Shown: positions 45,978 through 62,289, counted from the stretch's first letter. The stretch is 64,000 bases of DNA from Polynucleobacter sp. UK-Gri1-W3 (GCF_018881595.1 NZ_JACVQA010000010.1:24108-88107); one strand, 5' to 3'. Made by a program: numbers and translations. The notes: generated by a model not told the origin, from the sequence alone.

Positions 45978-47669
45978 TTAGTCACCCAAGTTCAAGTCAG
46001 TTACCGCACCTTTACTTGCGGTGCTGGCAAGGCGAGCGTATTTTGCCAATAAGCCACGAGTGTAGCGAGGCTTAGGTTGTACCCAAGCTGCGCGACGCTT
46101 CTCAATTTCTGCTTCATCAACGTTCAATTGAATCAGTAGTTGATGGGCGTCAATCGTTACCGAGTCGCCTTCATGAATGAGGGCAATCGTGCCACCTACG
46201 TAGGCTTCAGGAGCTACGTGACCGACAACCATACCCCAAGTGCCACCAGAGAAGCGACCGTCTGTGATGAGGCCTACAGACTCACCTAGGCCTTGCCCTA
46301 CCAGAGCGGAGGTTGGGGCAAGCATCTCACGCATTCCAGGGCCGCCTTTAGGGCCTTCATAACGAATCACAACAATGTCGCCATCCTTGATCTTCTGCGC
46401 CATGATGGCTGCCATGGCATCGTCTTCGGAGTCAAACACACGAGCTGGACCAGTGATCGATGGATTCTTGAGGCCAGTAATCTTAGCCACGCAACCCTCT
46501 GGAGAAATATTGCCCTTCAAGATTGCCAAGTGACCTTGTTTGTACAAAGGATTGTCTAAGGTGCGAATCACTTTTTGATCAGCACGCGGTACTGACGGAA
46601 CTTCTTTTAGTACTTCAGCGATCGTCTTGCCGGTAATGGTCATGCAGTCACCATGGAGTAATCCGCCATCAAGCAAAATCTTCATGACTTGTGGAATGCC
46701 GCCAGCTTGATGCAAATCAGTTGCAAGATATGTGCCAGATGGTTTCATATCAACAATTACTGGAACACGCTTACGAATGCGCTCAAAGTCATCAATGGTC
46801 CAGTCGATTTCAGCTGCGCTGGTAATGGCCAAGAAATGCAACACTGCATTGGTTGATCCGCCAACTGCCATGATCACACTTACAGCATTCTCAATAGATT
46901 TCTTGGTAATAATGTCGCGTGGACGAAGGTTATTCTTTACCGCTTCAACTAGGACTCGTGCTGATTCTGCAGCGCTCACTACTTTCTCTTCGTCAACGTT
47001 CGCCATTGTGGAAGAGTAGGGCAAGCTCATACCTAAAGCCTCAAATGATGAGCTCATGGTGTTCGCTGTGTACATGCCGCCGCAAGAGCCGCTGCCTGGA
47101 CAAGCATGTTGTTCCACACCCTTTAAATCCTCTTCGCTCAATCGGCCCGATGTAAATTCACCAACTGCTTCAAATGCAGAAACAATATTGAGCTCTTTGC
47201 CTTTGTAATGGCCTGGCTTAATAGTGCCACCATATACATAGATGCCTGGTACATTGGTACGCGCTAAAGCCATCATGCCGCCTGGCATATTTTTATCGCA
47301 ACCACCAATGACGACAACGCCATCTTGCCAAAGACCATTTACGCAAACTTCAATACTGTCGGCGATTACTTCGCGCGAGACGAGAGAATATTTCATGCCT
47401 TCGGTGCCCATGCCGATGCCATCGGAAACTGTTGGCGTACCAAATACTTGTGCTTTTGCGCCAGCTGCTTCTAAAGCATTAACAGCAGCATCGGCCAATT
47501 TTTGTAAACCACTATTGCAGGGGGTAATAGTGGAGTGACCATTCGCAACACCAACCATTGGCTTTACGAAATCATTTTCTTCGTAACCCATTGCGTAATA
47601 CATCGAACGATTTGGTGCGCGAGCGACCCCTTCGGTGACCATGCGCGAGCGTTCATTAAGGCGTTTCAT
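45978..47669 (-). CDS. ilvD: Dihydroxy-acid dehydratase
   Basis: Iron-sulfur enzyme of valine, leucine and isoleucine synthesis. The 563-residue protein has the blocks [44 protein letters not shown] and [24 protein letters not shown], including three cluster-ligand cysteines. The ATG at 47669 follows CTGGAG. It is monocistronic here, convergent with the PCuAC gene. Confidence 0.95.
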   Translation of the reverse strand: MKRLNERSRMVTEGVARAPNRSMYYAMGYEENDFVKPMVGVANGHSTITPCNSGLQKLADAAVNALEAAGAKAQVFGTPTVSDGIGMGTEGMKYSLVSREVIADSIEVCVNGLWQDGVVVIGGCDKNMPGGMMALARTNVPGIYVYGGTIKPGHYKGKELNIVSAFEAVGEFTSGRLSEEDLKGVEQHACPGSGSCGGMYTANTMSSSFEALGMSLPYSSTMANVDEEKVVSAAESARVLVEAVKNNLRPRDIITKKSIENAVSVIMAVGGSTNAVLHFLAITSAAEIDWTIDDFERIRKRVPVIVDMKPSGTYLATDLHQAGGIPQVMKILLDGGLLHGDCMTITGKTIAEVLKEVPSVPRADQKVIRTLDNPLYKQGHLAILKGNISPEGCVAKITGLKNPSITGPARVFDSEDDAMAAIMAQKIKDGDIVVIRYEGPKGGPGMREMLAPTSALVGQGLGESVGLITDGRFSGGTWGMVVGHVAPEAYVGGTIALIHEGDSVTIDAHQLLIQLNVDEAEIEKRRAAWVQPKPRYTRGLLAKYARLASTASKGAVTDLNLGD

Positions 47670-47822
47670 GCTTATTACTCCAGAAAAGGTGTGTGTCGAA
47701 AGGCTCTATTGTGCCGTGAGATGAGCTCAAGGGTAGCTAAGATGGAAGAGACCTCCCAATCCATTCTTTATGTTGCGCTGCAATATAAAAATACCAATGA
47801 AATCATACATTTAGACCTCAAT

Positions 47823-47840
47823 ATTAGCTAAAGAGCTAAT
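47823..47840. promoter_or_regulatory. Inverted repeat upstream of the response-regulator gene
   Basis: ATTAGCT-AAAG-AGCTAAT is a perfect 7-bp inverted repeat in the 229-base gap between ilvD and the response regulator. Candidate operator; nothing else is evident in this gap. Confidence 0.4.
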
Positions 47841-47898
47841 AGCTTAGTAAAAGATGCTGCAGTACATTAAATCGTTCACAACTTTTCCTTTGAATTCA

Positions 47899-48528
47899 AT
47901 GACTAAAGTCGGCCATATTTACTTAATTGATGATGACGAGTCGATGCGCATTTCTCTATCCAGAATGCTACGTGAATTGGGCTATCTCGTAGATGACTAT
48001 GCGTCCGCCACTGTTTTCTTGGAAAAATCAGTACCAGTCTCACCTGCCGTCATTCTGTTGGATATGCAAATGCCAGATATGAGTGGGCTAGATTTGCAAG
48101 ATAAGCTGCAAAAGTTGGGTCGCAAGACACCTATTGTGTTTGTCAGTGGTCAAAGTCACCCCCACCAAATCGTTCAGGGCCTGAAGAAGGGGGCGTTGGA
48201 TTTCTTATTTAAGCCGTTTAATTTGGAAGAGCTCTTAAAGGCAGCTGTAGATGCGATTGAGTTTGATAGTCGCCAGCTCAAGCGGGTTTCATTGGATGTT
48301 CAAGCCAAGAAGGCATATGAGAGTCTTACCCCGAGAGAGCGTGAAGTCTGCGGATGGTTGGTTAAAGGGCTTTTAAATAAGGATATTGCTGTAAAGCTAG
48401 GAACCACGGATGCCACGATTAAGGTTCACAAGGCTAGGGTGATGGAAAAAATGCATGCCGATTCTCTTCAAGTGCTGGTGAAGAAGTATCTTGAGTCTGG
48501 CCTTGAAAGTCATCCATTAAATACTTAG
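47899..48528 (+). CDS. FixJ/NarL-type response regulator
   Basis: A 209-residue two-component regulator. The receiver domain has Asp11/Asp12 (IDDDES) and the phosphoacceptor Asp55 in VILLDMQMPDMSG, with VSGQS and the conserved lysine in FKPF. The LuxR-type helix-turn-helix is LTPREREVCGWLVKGLLNKDIAVKLGTTDATIKVHKARVMEKM. I start at 47899; the frame opens at 47854 but adds a non-homologous 15 residues. No strong ribosome site is visible for either. No sensor kinase gene is nearby, so its signal is unknown. Confidence 0.88.
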   Translation: MTKVGHIYLIDDDESMRISLSRMLRELGYLVDDYASATVFLEKSVPVSPAVILLDMQMPDMSGLDLQDKLQKLGRKTPIVFVSGQSHPHQIVQGLKKGALDFLFKPFNLEELLKAAVDAIEFDSRQLKRVSLDVQAKKAYESLTPREREVCGWLVKGLLNKDIAVKLGTTDATIKVHKARVMEKMHADSLQVLVKKYLESGLESHPLNT

Positions 48529-48606
48529 CTTAGTGGCTAATTACCCTTCAACCCGTTTGGCATTACTATTATTCATATTATTTCTACATGAGACGGTTGC
48601 CGCGAA

Positions 48607-49605
48607 GTGAATAAACCAGCCAAACTTCCTGAGATTCGTAAAGAAGCATTTACCAAGGCTAGAGAAAGTCTTGGTTTGAGTACGAAAGATCTATCGGGAA
48701 TGGCTTGCCTCTCTGTTCGTCAAATTGAGCAGATTGAAAATGGCGAAAGCAGTAGTTTCTATGGCGATCAAGTTAAATTTACAGCAGCAAAAAAAGTAGC
48801 TGGCCTATTAAAGCTCACTCCAGAAGAGGCATTTGATTTTGGTGCTGTGCCGCAATCTGCAAAAGCAGCAGAAGTCGAAGAGAAATTGCAGGGAGAGATA
48901 AAAGCGCCTGCGATAGAGAAAAAAGAAAAACCCGAAGTTGTTTCATTAGTAAAAGTTGCCGAACCCACAACTGAAAAGCCTGCTCCTAGAAAAATATCTG
49001 AAAGCATTGTTGATTACAGCGTAAAGTCGAAAGCCAAGGTTGATCCCAAAAAGAAACTCTTCCTACTATTGGCAATTGGTGCAACGATTATTTTTGCTGT
49101 AGTGAACTTACGCCCTTTATTTTTTCCTGAGCCAGTTCAAGAAGAGGTGGTCATCATTCAAGAGGTAGCGCCCGAGCCTGCGCCTGCGCCAGCCGAGCCT
49201 GCGGCAGATGTTAAGCCAGCGCCTGCAGTCGCGGTGCAGTCTGATACGGCAGCCGTTTCTGCTGAATGCCCACCCACAGATGCCTCAGTAATCAATTACA
49301 AGCCTGAAGCGCCTAAAAAAGCCGGCGATATGGTTTACCTGCAATCAAGGACTGCTCAAACAGTGTGCGTAGTCGATGCTGCTGGCAAGACCCAGAATAA
49401 AACTTTGGAGCCTGGTGTCGGTGTGAGTGTTTTTGGTAAGCCGCCACTAAAGGTGCTTACTGGCGGATTAAATCAGGTGGATTTGTACTACCAGGGTGCA
49501 AAGGTGCGAATCGGCAATACGACTGGCAAGACAATTGTTTTGGAGCCGGCTGAAATCATTCAGCCAGCAGCTACATCAACAACTTTAGACTCTCAGTTGC
49601 GTTAA
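48607..49605 (+). CDS. RodZ-like membrane protein with N-terminal helix-turn-helix
   Basis: A 332-residue bitopic protein. The cytoplasmic part has a cro-like helix-turn-helix (ARESLGLSTKDLSGMACLSVRQIEQIENGES), a charged linker, one membrane helix (KKLFLLLAIGATIIFAVVNL), a proline/alanine-rich periplasmic linker and a C-terminal domain like DUF4115 (VFGKPPLKVLTGGLNQVDLYYQGAKVRIG). This is the RodZ architecture, which links MreB filaments to the cell wall. The start is GTG at 48607, after an unremarkable leader. True RodZ usually neighbours ispG or hisS, absent here, so it may be a divergent relative. Confidence 0.78.
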   Translation: MNKPAKLPEIRKEAFTKARESLGLSTKDLSGMACLSVRQIEQIENGESSSFYGDQVKFTAAKKVAGLLKLTPEEAFDFGAVPQSAKAAEVEEKLQGEIKAPAIEKKEKPEVVSLVKVAEPTTEKPAPRKISESIVDYSVKSKAKVDPKKKLFLLLAIGATIIFAVVNLRPLFFPEPVQEEVVIIQEVAPEPAPAPAEPAADVKPAPAVAVQSDTAAVSAECPPTDASVINYKPEAPKKAGDMVYLQSRTAQTVCVVDAAGKTQNKTLEPGVGVSVFGKPPLKVLTGGLNQVDLYYQGAKVRIGNTTGKTIVLEPAEIIQPAATSTTLDSQLR

Positions 49606-49617
49606 TCTAAATAAAAA

Positions 49618-49638
49618 CAGCGGCTATTTAAGCCGCTG
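49618..49638 (-). terminator. Terminator of the PII gene (possibly bidirectional)
   Basis: CAGCGGCT-ATTTA-AGCCGCTG hairpin; on the minus strand it is followed by TTTTTATTT, so it ends glnB. The plus-strand side has no proper T tract. Confidence 0.75.
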
Positions 49639-49664
49639 CATTTGCTGTTAGGTTAAAGCTAGTG

Positions 49665-50003
<339 letters not shown>

Positions 50004-50076
50004 TTATTCCCCCTGATGGGGTAATCATACCTAGAACTGGAATGACTTACCAAAAAATCCGGCAGTCTTTGGGCGT

Positions 50077-51696
50077 CTAGGCTCGAAATTGCGATGTGAT
50101 TGGATAGCGCCAATCACGACCAAAGGCGCGTGTGGTTACACGGACTCCCGGAGGCGCTTGGCGACGCTTGTATTCATTAAGTTTAATTAAGCGAGTCACC
50201 TTTTCCACGCTTTCAGGATCAAAGCCAGCGGCAATGATCTGGGCAATCGATTGATTTTGCTCCATATAACGCTCAACAATCCCGTCCAACACTTCGTAGG
50301 ATGGAAGGCTATCTTGGTCTTTTTGATCAGGACGTAATTCGGCGGAAGGGGCACGAGTCAAAATTCGCTCTGGAATAACAGCGCCAATACTATTGCGATA
50401 GGCGCATAAGCGATACACCAAAGTTTTGGCAATATCTTTAATGACAGCAAAGCCGCCGGCCATGTCGCCATATAGAGTGCAATAACCGACAGCCATTTCG
50501 CTCTTGTTGCCGGTTGTTAAGACCAGTCGACCGGTTTTATTAGAGAGGGCCATCAGCAGAGTGCCACGCACGCGTGCCTGGATGTTCTCTTCGGTAGCGT
50601 CTACATTGAGACCTTTAAATTGTTCTGCAAGAGATGCCTCTAAAGCATCCACTGGTCCACTAATTGGAATCTCATCGTATTGCACACCGAGGTTTTGAGC
50701 CATCTCACGCGCATCAATCCAGGAGATGTCAGCGGTATAACGGGATGCCATCATGACTGTACGTACTTTATCTGCCCCCAAGGCATCCACGGCAATGGCA
50801 AGAACCAAGGCTGAATCCACGCCACCAGATAGCCCAATAATGACCCCCGGGAAGCGATTTTTGGTGACATAGTCACGTACACCCAAGACAAGCGCTTGAT
50901 AGGCTTGCGCTTCAACTGATTGGGGTGGGGTAATTAAACCTTTTTCCAGTTCGCCGGAGGGAGAGGCTGCAACAAGACCTAAGCCTGTTTCGAATTGCGG
51001 CATTGCCATGACAACCTCGCCAAGACTATTCAGTGCAAATGAGCCGCCATCAAACACCAATTCATCTTGACCGCCAACTGCATTAACGTAAACCAGCGGC
51101 ATATTGGTTTGTGCAATATGTCCACGCAATACTTCAATACGAAGCGCCTCTTTTTTGAGGTGATAGGGTGATGCATTCGGAACCAGCAATACCTGTGCTC
51201 CAGCAGCGTGTGCTTGTTTAGCAGGGCCTGCATGCCAGGCATCTTCACACAAGATCAAGCCGTAACGAATACCTTCGCATTCAAATACGCAAGCTTGATT
51301 GCCTGGAACGAAGTAGCGCACCTCATCAAATACTTCGTGATTGGGTAATTCTTGTTTGGCATAGCCTGCAATTAGTTTGCCATTTCTTAAAACAGATGCG
51401 TAGTTTTGCAGACCTGCAGATGTTTGTTTGGGGTGACCGACAATAACTGTCAGATCAGAGTGCTGAGCTAACTCTTTCATTAAGAGCTCGAGCTGTAATT
51501 GCGCCGCCTCAATAAAAGCAGGGCGGAGTAATAGGTCTTCTGGGGGATAGCCTGTGAGCGAAAGCTCGGGGGTGACTACGAGTTTGGCGCCCTGAGAGTA
51601 GGCGTCTAGAGCGGCTTTGTGAATGAGTTGCGCGTTGCCAGCCAAATCACCCAGTAATGGGTTGATTTGGGCTAAAGCAATTTTCTGTGTGCTCAC
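50077..51696 (-). CDS. nadE: Glutamine-dependent NAD+ synthetase
   Basis: Final step of NAD synthesis, amidating deamido-NAD with ammonia released from glutamine. The 539-residue protein joins an N-terminal nitrilase-like amidase (VTPELSLTGYPPEDLL, the catalytic lysine region, and GLILCEDAW with its cysteine) to a C-terminal synthetase with the P-loop IIGLSGGVDSALVLAIAVDALG. It is followed by glnB on the same strand, an arrangement known in other betaproteobacteria in which PII controls NadE. Confidence 0.95.
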   Translation of the reverse strand: MSTQKIALAQINPLLGDLAGNAQLIHKAALDAYSQGAKLVVTPELSLTGYPPEDLLLRPAFIEAAQLQLELLMKELAQHSDLTVIVGHPKQTSAGLQNYASVLRNGKLIAGYAKQELPNHEVFDEVRYFVPGNQACVFECEGIRYGLILCEDAWHAGPAKQAHAAGAQVLLVPNASPYHLKKEALRIEVLRGHIAQTNMPLVYVNAVGGQDELVFDGGSFALNSLGEVVMAMPQFETGLGLVAASPSGELEKGLITPPQSVEAQAYQALVLGVRDYVTKNRFPGVIIGLSGGVDSALVLAIAVDALGADKVRTVMMASRYTADISWIDAREMAQNLGVQYDEIPISGPVDALEASLAEQFKGLNVDATEENIQARVRGTLLMALSNKTGRLVLTTGNKSEMAVGYCTLYGDMAGGFAVIKDIAKTLVYRLCAYRNSIGAVIPERILTRAPSAELRPDQKDQDSLPSYEVLDGIVERYMEQNQSIAQIIAAGFDPESVEKVTRLIKLNEYKRRQAPPGVRVTTRAFGRDWRYPITSQFRA

Positions 51697-51743
51697 TCTG
51701 ACTCACAAAGCCTTTACTAATAACTATTTAAATAAATACCAAA

Positions 51744-52280
51744 TTAAGCGTGCTCTTTGTTGTAACGATCGATGCCCTCAAGAATTTCTTTATGAGCATC
51801 TGCAACGCCACCCCAACCTCTGACTTTTACCCACTTGCCCGGCTCTAGATCTTTATAGTGCTCGAAGAAGTGTTGGATTTGATTCAAGCGTAATTGATTC
51901 ATATCTTCAGGTTTTTGCCAGTGTGTATAGATAGGCAAAATTTTGTCTTCTGGAACGGCCAATAATTTGGCATCTTCACCGCCTTCATCTTCCATTTGCA
52001 ATACGCCAATTGCACGGCAGCTAACAACTACACCTGGAATGAGTGGGAATGGAGTAATGACGAGAACGTCAACAGGGTCACCATCACCGGCGATCGTTTT
52101 GTTGATGTAGCCATAGTTGCATGGGTAGTGCATTGCAGTGCCCATAAATCGGTCTACGAAAATTGCGCCAGACTCTTTATCCACTTCATACTTAATTGGA
52201 TCGGCATTCATTGGGATTTCAATAATGACGTTGAAGCTTTCAGGGATCTTTTTACCTGGCTTGACCTTTTCGAGACTCAT
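51744..52280 (-). CDS. ppa: Soluble inorganic pyrophosphatase
   Basis: Hydrolyses pyrophosphate in the cytoplasm. The 178-residue family I protein contains [34 protein letters not shown], and the signature [10 protein letters not shown] with metal-binding aspartates, then VRGWGG near the end. It is divergent from the membrane pyrophosphatase gene, so both pyrophosphate-consuming enzymes share one control region. Confidence 0.95.
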   Translation of the reverse strand: MSLEKVKPGKKIPESFNVIIEIPMNADPIKYEVDKESGAIFVDRFMGTAMHYPCNYGYINKTIAGDGDPVDVLVITPFPLIPGVVVSCRAIGVLQMEDEGGEDAKLLAVPEDKILPIYTHWQKPEDMNQLRLNQIQHFFEHYKDLEPGKWVKVRGWGGVADAHKEILEGIDRYNKEHA

Positions 52281-52428
52281 AAATACTCCGAATAATGATT
52301 AGTAAATACCCTGATCCTATCAAGGGGGAGCAGGAGTGATTCTGTTACATACTGATACAGCTTAAAGACCATAGTTTAAAGCTTTCGGGATCCGGGTCTA
52401 CCTAAGTGCAGGTTATGCAAACAATAAA

Positions 52429-52459
52429 GATTAACAAATGATTAACAAATCATTAACTT
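52429..52459 (+). repeat. Direct repeats in the hppA leader
   Basis: Two exact copies of GATTAACAAAT (52429-52439, 52440-52450) followed by the partial copy CATTAACTT (52451-52459), just before the AGGGAG ribosome site of hppA. The 11-base period puts copies on one DNA face, as in a multi-site operator. Confidence 0.6.
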
Positions 52460-52473
52460 TAGGGAGTTCAAGC

Positions 52474-54534
52474 ATGAGTAATGTCACTTTAGGCTTGTAT
52501 TTTGCCTTGGCGTGCGGTGTCATAGCCGTGATTTACGGTTTTGTGATGCGCGGCTGGATTTTGAGACAAAGTACAGGTAATGCCAAGATGCAAGAAATTG
52601 CTGAGGCGATTCAGCAGGGTGCGGCAGCGTATTTATCGCGCCAATATAAAACGATTGCCATAGTTGGGGTAGTTTTAACCATTCTGATGGCGCTCTTTCT
52701 GGATTTTGCAACGGCAATTGGCTTTGTCATCGGGGCAGTACTTTCCGGTGCTTGCGGCTTCATTGGCATGAATGTCTCTGTACGCGCAAACGTGCGTACT
52801 GCAGAAGCGGCTACCAAGGGTATGAACGAAGCGCTCAATGTGGCATTTAAGGGCGGCGCCATTACTGGAATGTTGGTGGTTGGGCTTGGCCTCTTAGGCG
52901 TTGGCTTGTTCTTTATGTTCCTAGTGTCGATTGGCGCAGGGCAAGATCTCTCTTCTGTATTGCATCCATTGATTGGCTTGGCATTCGGTTCCTCACTCAT
53001 TTCGATCTTTGCCCGTTTAGGTGGTGGCATCTTTACTAAAGGTGCAGACGTTGGAGCTGACTTGGTTGGCAAAGTAGAAGCAGGTATTCCAGAGGATGAT
53101 CCACGCAACCCTGCGGTGATTGCTGACAACGTTGGTGACAACGTCGGAGACTGCGCAGGTATGGCGGCTGACTTATTTGAAACTTATGCGGTGACTTTGA
53201 TTGCCACTATGGTCTTGGGTTCATTGATGGTTACTGGCGCGCCAGTCGCTGCGATTATTTATCCATTAGTACTTGGCGGCGTTTCTATTATTGCTTCCAT
53301 CATTGGTTGCTCATTTGTAAAAGCAAGCCCAGGCATGAGAAACGTAATGCCAGCTTTATATAAAGGCCTAATCATTGCTGGTAGCTTGTCGCTAATCGCT
53401 TTCTACTTCGTAACGAACTTCATCATGCCGGATGACGCCTTGGGTATCCCAGGAAGTCAATGGCGCTTATTTGGCTCAACAGTAGTGGGCTTGTTGCTTA
53501 CAGCAGGTTTGGTATGGATTACCGAGTACTACACCGGTACCCAGTTCAAGCCAGTGCAGCATATTGCTGAAGCTTCAACCAAAGGTCATGGTACCAACAT
53601 TATTGCCGGTTTAGGTATCTCGATGAAGTCGACTGCTTATCCAGTTCTATTTGTATGTGCAGCGATTTTTGCGGCTTACTGGTTGGCTGGTTTGTACGGC
53701 ATTGCGATTGCAGCTACAGCCATGTTGTCCATGGCAGGTATTGTGGTTGCACTCGATGCGTACGGCCCAATTACTGATAACGCTGGCGGTATTGCGGAGA
53801 TGGCAGGCTTGCCACAATCAGTTCGTGATATTACCGATCCATTGGATGCGGTTGGTAACACTACTAAAGCAGTTACTAAAGGCTATGCAATTGGTTCAGC
53901 TGGTTTGGCATCGCTCGTACTCTTTGCTGACTACACCCATGCTTTAGAGGGTATGGGCCAACAAGTGTCCTTTGACTTATCGAATCACATGGTCATCATT
54001 GGTCTCTTTATTGGCGGTATGATTCCTTACTTGTTTGGTGCGATGGCAATGGAAGCAGTAGGTCGTTGCGCTGGTGCGGTGGTAGAAGAGGTGCGCCGTC
54101 AGTTCCGTGATATCCCTGGAATCATGGAAGGTACTGCCAAGCCAGAGTACGGCAAAGCAGTAGACATGCTCACCTCGGCAGCAATTAAAGAGATGATTGT
54201 TCCCTCACTCCTGCCAGTAGTAGCGCCAGTCGTCGTTGGTCTCTTGTTAGGACCTGCTGCATTAGGTGGCTTGCTTATGGGAACCATCGTGACTGGCTTG
54301 TTTGTGGCGATCTCGATGTGTACTGGTGGTGGCGCTTGGGACAACGCCAAGAAATATATCGAAGAAGGCAACTTCGGCGGCAAAGGTTCCGAAGCTCACA
54401 AAGCTGCAGTAACTGGCGATACCGTTGGCGACCCTTACAAAGATGCTGCGGGCCCGGCTGTTAATCCACTCATTAAGATCATCAACATTGTGGCATTGCT
54501 CATCGTGCCACTCTTGCCAATGGTCTCTCGTTAA
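52474..54534 (+). CDS. hppA: Membrane-bound proton-translocating pyrophosphatase
   Basis: Inner-membrane pump that couples pyrophosphate hydrolysis to proton export. The 686-residue protein has about 16 helices, the substrate loop [35 protein letters not shown] and a second set of acidic residues near [20 protein letters not shown] carries the lysine that marks potassium-independent enzymes (GNTTAA in potassium-dependent ones). I start at 52474 ([10 protein letters not shown]) behind AGGGAG, not at the 52438 ATG which overlaps the direct repeats. Confidence 0.94.
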   Translation: MSNVTLGLYFALACGVIAVIYGFVMRGWILRQSTGNAKMQEIAEAIQQGAAAYLSRQYKTIAIVGVVLTILMALFLDFATAIGFVIGAVLSGACGFIGMNVSVRANVRTAEAATKGMNEALNVAFKGGAITGMLVVGLGLLGVGLFFMFLVSIGAGQDLSSVLHPLIGLAFGSSLISIFARLGGGIFTKGADVGADLVGKVEAGIPEDDPRNPAVIADNVGDNVGDCAGMAADLFETYAVTLIATMVLGSLMVTGAPVAAIIYPLVLGGVSIIASIIGCSFVKASPGMRNVMPALYKGLIIAGSLSLIAFYFVTNFIMPDDALGIPGSQWRLFGSTVVGLLLTAGLVWITEYYTGTQFKPVQHIAEASTKGHGTNIIAGLGISMKSTAYPVLFVCAAIFAAYWLAGLYGIAIAATAMLSMAGIVVALDAYGPITDNAGGIAEMAGLPQSVRDITDPLDAVGNTTKAVTKGYAIGSAGLASLVLFADYTHALEGMGQQVSFDLSNHMVIIGLFIGGMIPYLFGAMAMEAVGRCAGAVVEEVRRQFRDIPGIMEGTAKPEYGKAVDMLTSAAIKEMIVPSLLPVVAPVVVGLLLGPAALGGLLMGTIVTGLFVAISMCTGGGAWDNAKKYIEEGNFGGKGSEAHKAAVTGDTVGDPYKDAAGPAVNPLIKIINIVALLIVPLLPMVSR

Positions 54535-54576
54535 GCGGTATAAAAAACATGTAGTAGTAATAAAATTGCAACAAAC

Positions 54577-54605
54577 AAAAACGCCTAGCAGTGCTAGGCG
54601 TTTTC
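54577..54605. terminator. Bidirectional terminator between hppA and trxB
   Basis: AAAAACGCCTAGC AGT GCTAGGCGTTTTC, a nine-pair stem with A and T tracts on either side, between convergent genes. Confidence 0.92.
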
Positions 54606-54623
54606 TTTAATGACTTTGGAAAC

Positions 54624-57932
<3,309 letters not shown>

Positions 57933-57941
57933 GGCTTCATT

Positions 57942-60409
<2,468 letters not shown>

Positions 60410-60410
<1 letters not shown>

Positions 60411-60655
60411 TAGTAGCGCGCCCCTGAGCGAACTTCATCCATCACTGATTTACCCATCTTCAAAGTAGTTCTAAATGCTCTAAGATCTGCTGCAATTGCC
60501 TTGCGATCTAATTTTTGCGGTCTAATAATTAGTGCGCCATCCTTCGATAAGGTTGCTTCAACCTTATCTCCATCCTTTAGCTGGATTTCTTTAATGAATG
60601 CAGCGGGAATGCGAAGTGCCAGGCTATTACCCCACTTTGAAATTTGAATATTCAT
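60410..60655 (-). CDS. AbrB/MazE-fold antitoxin, second VapBC locus
   Basis: An 81-residue antitoxin. The swapped-hairpin DNA-binding start MNIQISKWGNSLALRIPAAFIKEIQLKDGDKVEATLSKDGAL is typical of the SpoVT/AbrB-MazE superfamily, and a basic C-terminal region (RAFRTTLKMGKSVMDEVRSGARY) should bind the toxin. The ribosome site GAGG, eight bases before the ATG, sits in the right arm (minus-strand reading) of a 23-bp perfect inverted repeat. Autorepression by the pair is expected from the family. Confidence 0.88.
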
Positions 60656-60660
60656 GTCTT

Positions 60661-60710
60661 AACCTCTTTAATATAGATATACATAAGTGTATATCTATAT
60701 TAAAGAGGTT
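60661..60710. promoter_or_regulatory. Perfect 23-bp inverted repeat upstream of the antitoxin
   Basis: Arms at 60661-60683 and 60688-60710 are exact reverse complements around the four-base spacer TAAG. The arms include the antitoxin ribosome site and TATATC/GATATA runs that could be -10 elements in both directions. It is probably the operator, and the transcript would form a hairpin hiding the ribosome site. Confidence 0.85.
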
Positions 60711-60771
60711 TATCCCTTTTGACCAGATTTTTTAAGTCAACATTGCCTATATGGCTTTATGTATCGCTGGC

Positions 60772-60777
60772 TATAAT
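60772..60777 (+). promoter_or_regulatory. -10 box of the tRNA-Ser gene
   Basis: TATAAT 13 bases before the mature tRNA 5' end; no good -35 at standard spacing was found. Confidence 0.5.
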
Positions 60778-60790
60778 GATTTCTCGGTTC

Positions 60791-60880
<90 letters not shown>

Positions 60881-60894
60881 CCAGCATGGGTTTT

Positions 60895-61056
60895 ATGGCG
60901 ATTTATAAAACACCTAAACGTGAATCGTTTCCGCAAATAGTGCGTATTACGCTCAAAAAAATCGCTCATTACGATCTAAAAGGAGGGTTCAATCCATCGG
61001 GTGGTTTTTTCATTCTTGTGGTCTGCAAAGTTGTACTCCATAGGCCTCGGATATAA
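60895..61056 (+). other. Possible 53-codon ORF after tRNA-Ser
   Basis: An ATG frame of 53 codons starting MAIYKTPKRESFPQIVRITL and ending VVLHRPRI. The start faintly resembles N-termini of phage integrases, but it is too short and has no good ribosome site. It may be chance or a decayed fragment. The rest of the 240 bases before the next gene shows nothing clear. Confidence 0.2.
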
Positions 61057-61122
61057 CATCTTTACTGGTGAATCGGGGTATCGTTCAAAGCGACAAATCC
61101 AATAAGCCAATAAAATTAAAGA

Positions 61123-61689
61123 ATGAAATGGCTTTTATTCCTAACCCTTGCCACCCCAATCTTCGGTGTTTATGCTCAAGAAAATATGAACCCTCATGAT
61201 GTTCGGGTGAGCACTAGAGTGATTGATGGCCGTATTCAGATAGACGCTTCCTATACCGTTCCCATTAATATCTGCAATGCCTTTGCTTTTATTACTGCCT
61301 ATGAAGGCGCTAAAAATATCCCCGGCATACTGGAATCGAGGGTAATTTCTAAGGAGGGTAATAAGGTTCGTGTTTATAGAGTCATCGAAGAGCAAATTTT
61401 ATTTTTCCCAATCGAGCTCAAATCTACTATTGAATATACAGAGATGTCTAATCGCCAAGTATCTTTTGAACAAATCAGTGGGGATACCAAGTTTTATAAA
61501 GGTAGCTGGAAGCTTATCCCAGACAAAGATTCCACTACATTTAAGTACGAGGCCTTGGTAGAGCCTCAATCAGTTATTCCATCAAGTGTTATTGAGTACT
61601 TCATGAAAAATAGCATTCGCGGACGATTTGAATTTATGGCTCAAAGAGCCGCACAGCATAAATCTCCCGAAGTGTTGGCCTGTAAGTGA
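61123..61689 (+). CDS. Exported SRPBCC/START-like (COQ10 type) protein
   Basis: A 188-residue protein with a signal peptide (MKWLLFLTLATPIFGVYAQ). The mature part has PINICNAFAFITAYEGAKNIPGI, RVYRVIEEQILFFPIELKS, and SFEQISGDTKFYKGSWKLIP, the helix-grip pattern of the polyketide-cyclase/COQ10 lipid-binding family. A C-terminal helix follows. Periplasmic lipid or quinone-like ligand binding is plausible; no function is established here. It is monocistronic. Confidence 0.65.
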   Translation: MKWLLFLTLATPIFGVYAQENMNPHDVRVSTRVIDGRIQIDASYTVPINICNAFAFITAYEGAKNIPGILESRVISKEGNKVRVYRVIEEQILFFPIELKSTIEYTEMSNRQVSFEQISGDTKFYKGSWKLIPDKDSTTFKYEALVEPQSVIPSSVIEYFMKNSIRGRFEFMAQRAAQHKSPEVLACK

Positions 61690-62071
61690 GTTACTTAATT
61701 CTCAGGTTATGAATGGCTGTATTTAACACTTGGTACGTTTAGAAGGCATTTGTCTCAGATATACCCATTTATAAATGTTCTTTAAAAGGACAAATCAAAC
61801 AGACATCCTTGAGTCAGGCAAGCGTCGGTTTAAGCGACGTTTATCCAGGGTCGGTATTTGCGATGTTGTTTTAAACAATATCTATACGTTTGTTAAATAG
61901 TTATCTTTGGATCAGCAGCAATATAAGCCTTCATTCCCCTTGCCTCCATAGCCTTTAGAGGACTTTAATTGACCTAACCATCATTAAGCACTAGCTAAAG
62001 CATTCAAATACTTAAAAGATATGCTTAAATACAACTATTAAGGACAAATTTTACTAAATCAAGGGTAACCA
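61690..62071. other. Intergenic region, AT-rich
   Basis: About 380 bases with no credible gene. A hairpin-forming CGTCG/CGACG pair lies near 61840-61860 in an imperfect palindrome. No tRNA, terminator with a T tract or repeat family member was recognised. Confidence 0.4.
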
Positions 62072-62200
62072 GTGAACAACAGGGCAATTGAAGCCAGAGA
62101 CAAATTGGCAAAAATATATTTTATATTTGGTGCTATTTTTATTGCTATTTTTTTGACAATATCAATTTTGGCATTATTTTTTTCAGCTCTAAATTTTTAG
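62072..62200 (+). CDS. Small single-span membrane protein (42 residues)
   Basis: A GTG at 62072 follows AAGGG at good spacing and opens a 42-codon frame: a charged start (NNRAIEARDKLAKI) and one long hydrophobic helix (YFIFGAIFIAIFLTISILALFF). The membrane segment is too ordered to be random, although AT-rich DNA favours such residues. I do not recognise the protein. It lies alone in an AT-rich gap next to the convergent psiE-like gene. Confidence 0.5.
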   Translation: MNNRAIEARDKLAKIYFIFGAIFIAIFLTISILALFFSALNF

Positions 62201-62289
62201 AAATAGACTGAAAATAAAGTCCCTTAATAGCTGAGGTTTGTGACAGTAAATAATTGCCGAGCACAATCCCCTTGAGCTAGAAAATAATA

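Noticed and set aside
47535..47831. 98-codon plus-strand frame overlapping the ilvD start
   Set aside because: It is antisense to ilvD for a third of its length, has no ribosome site and no plausible protein pattern.
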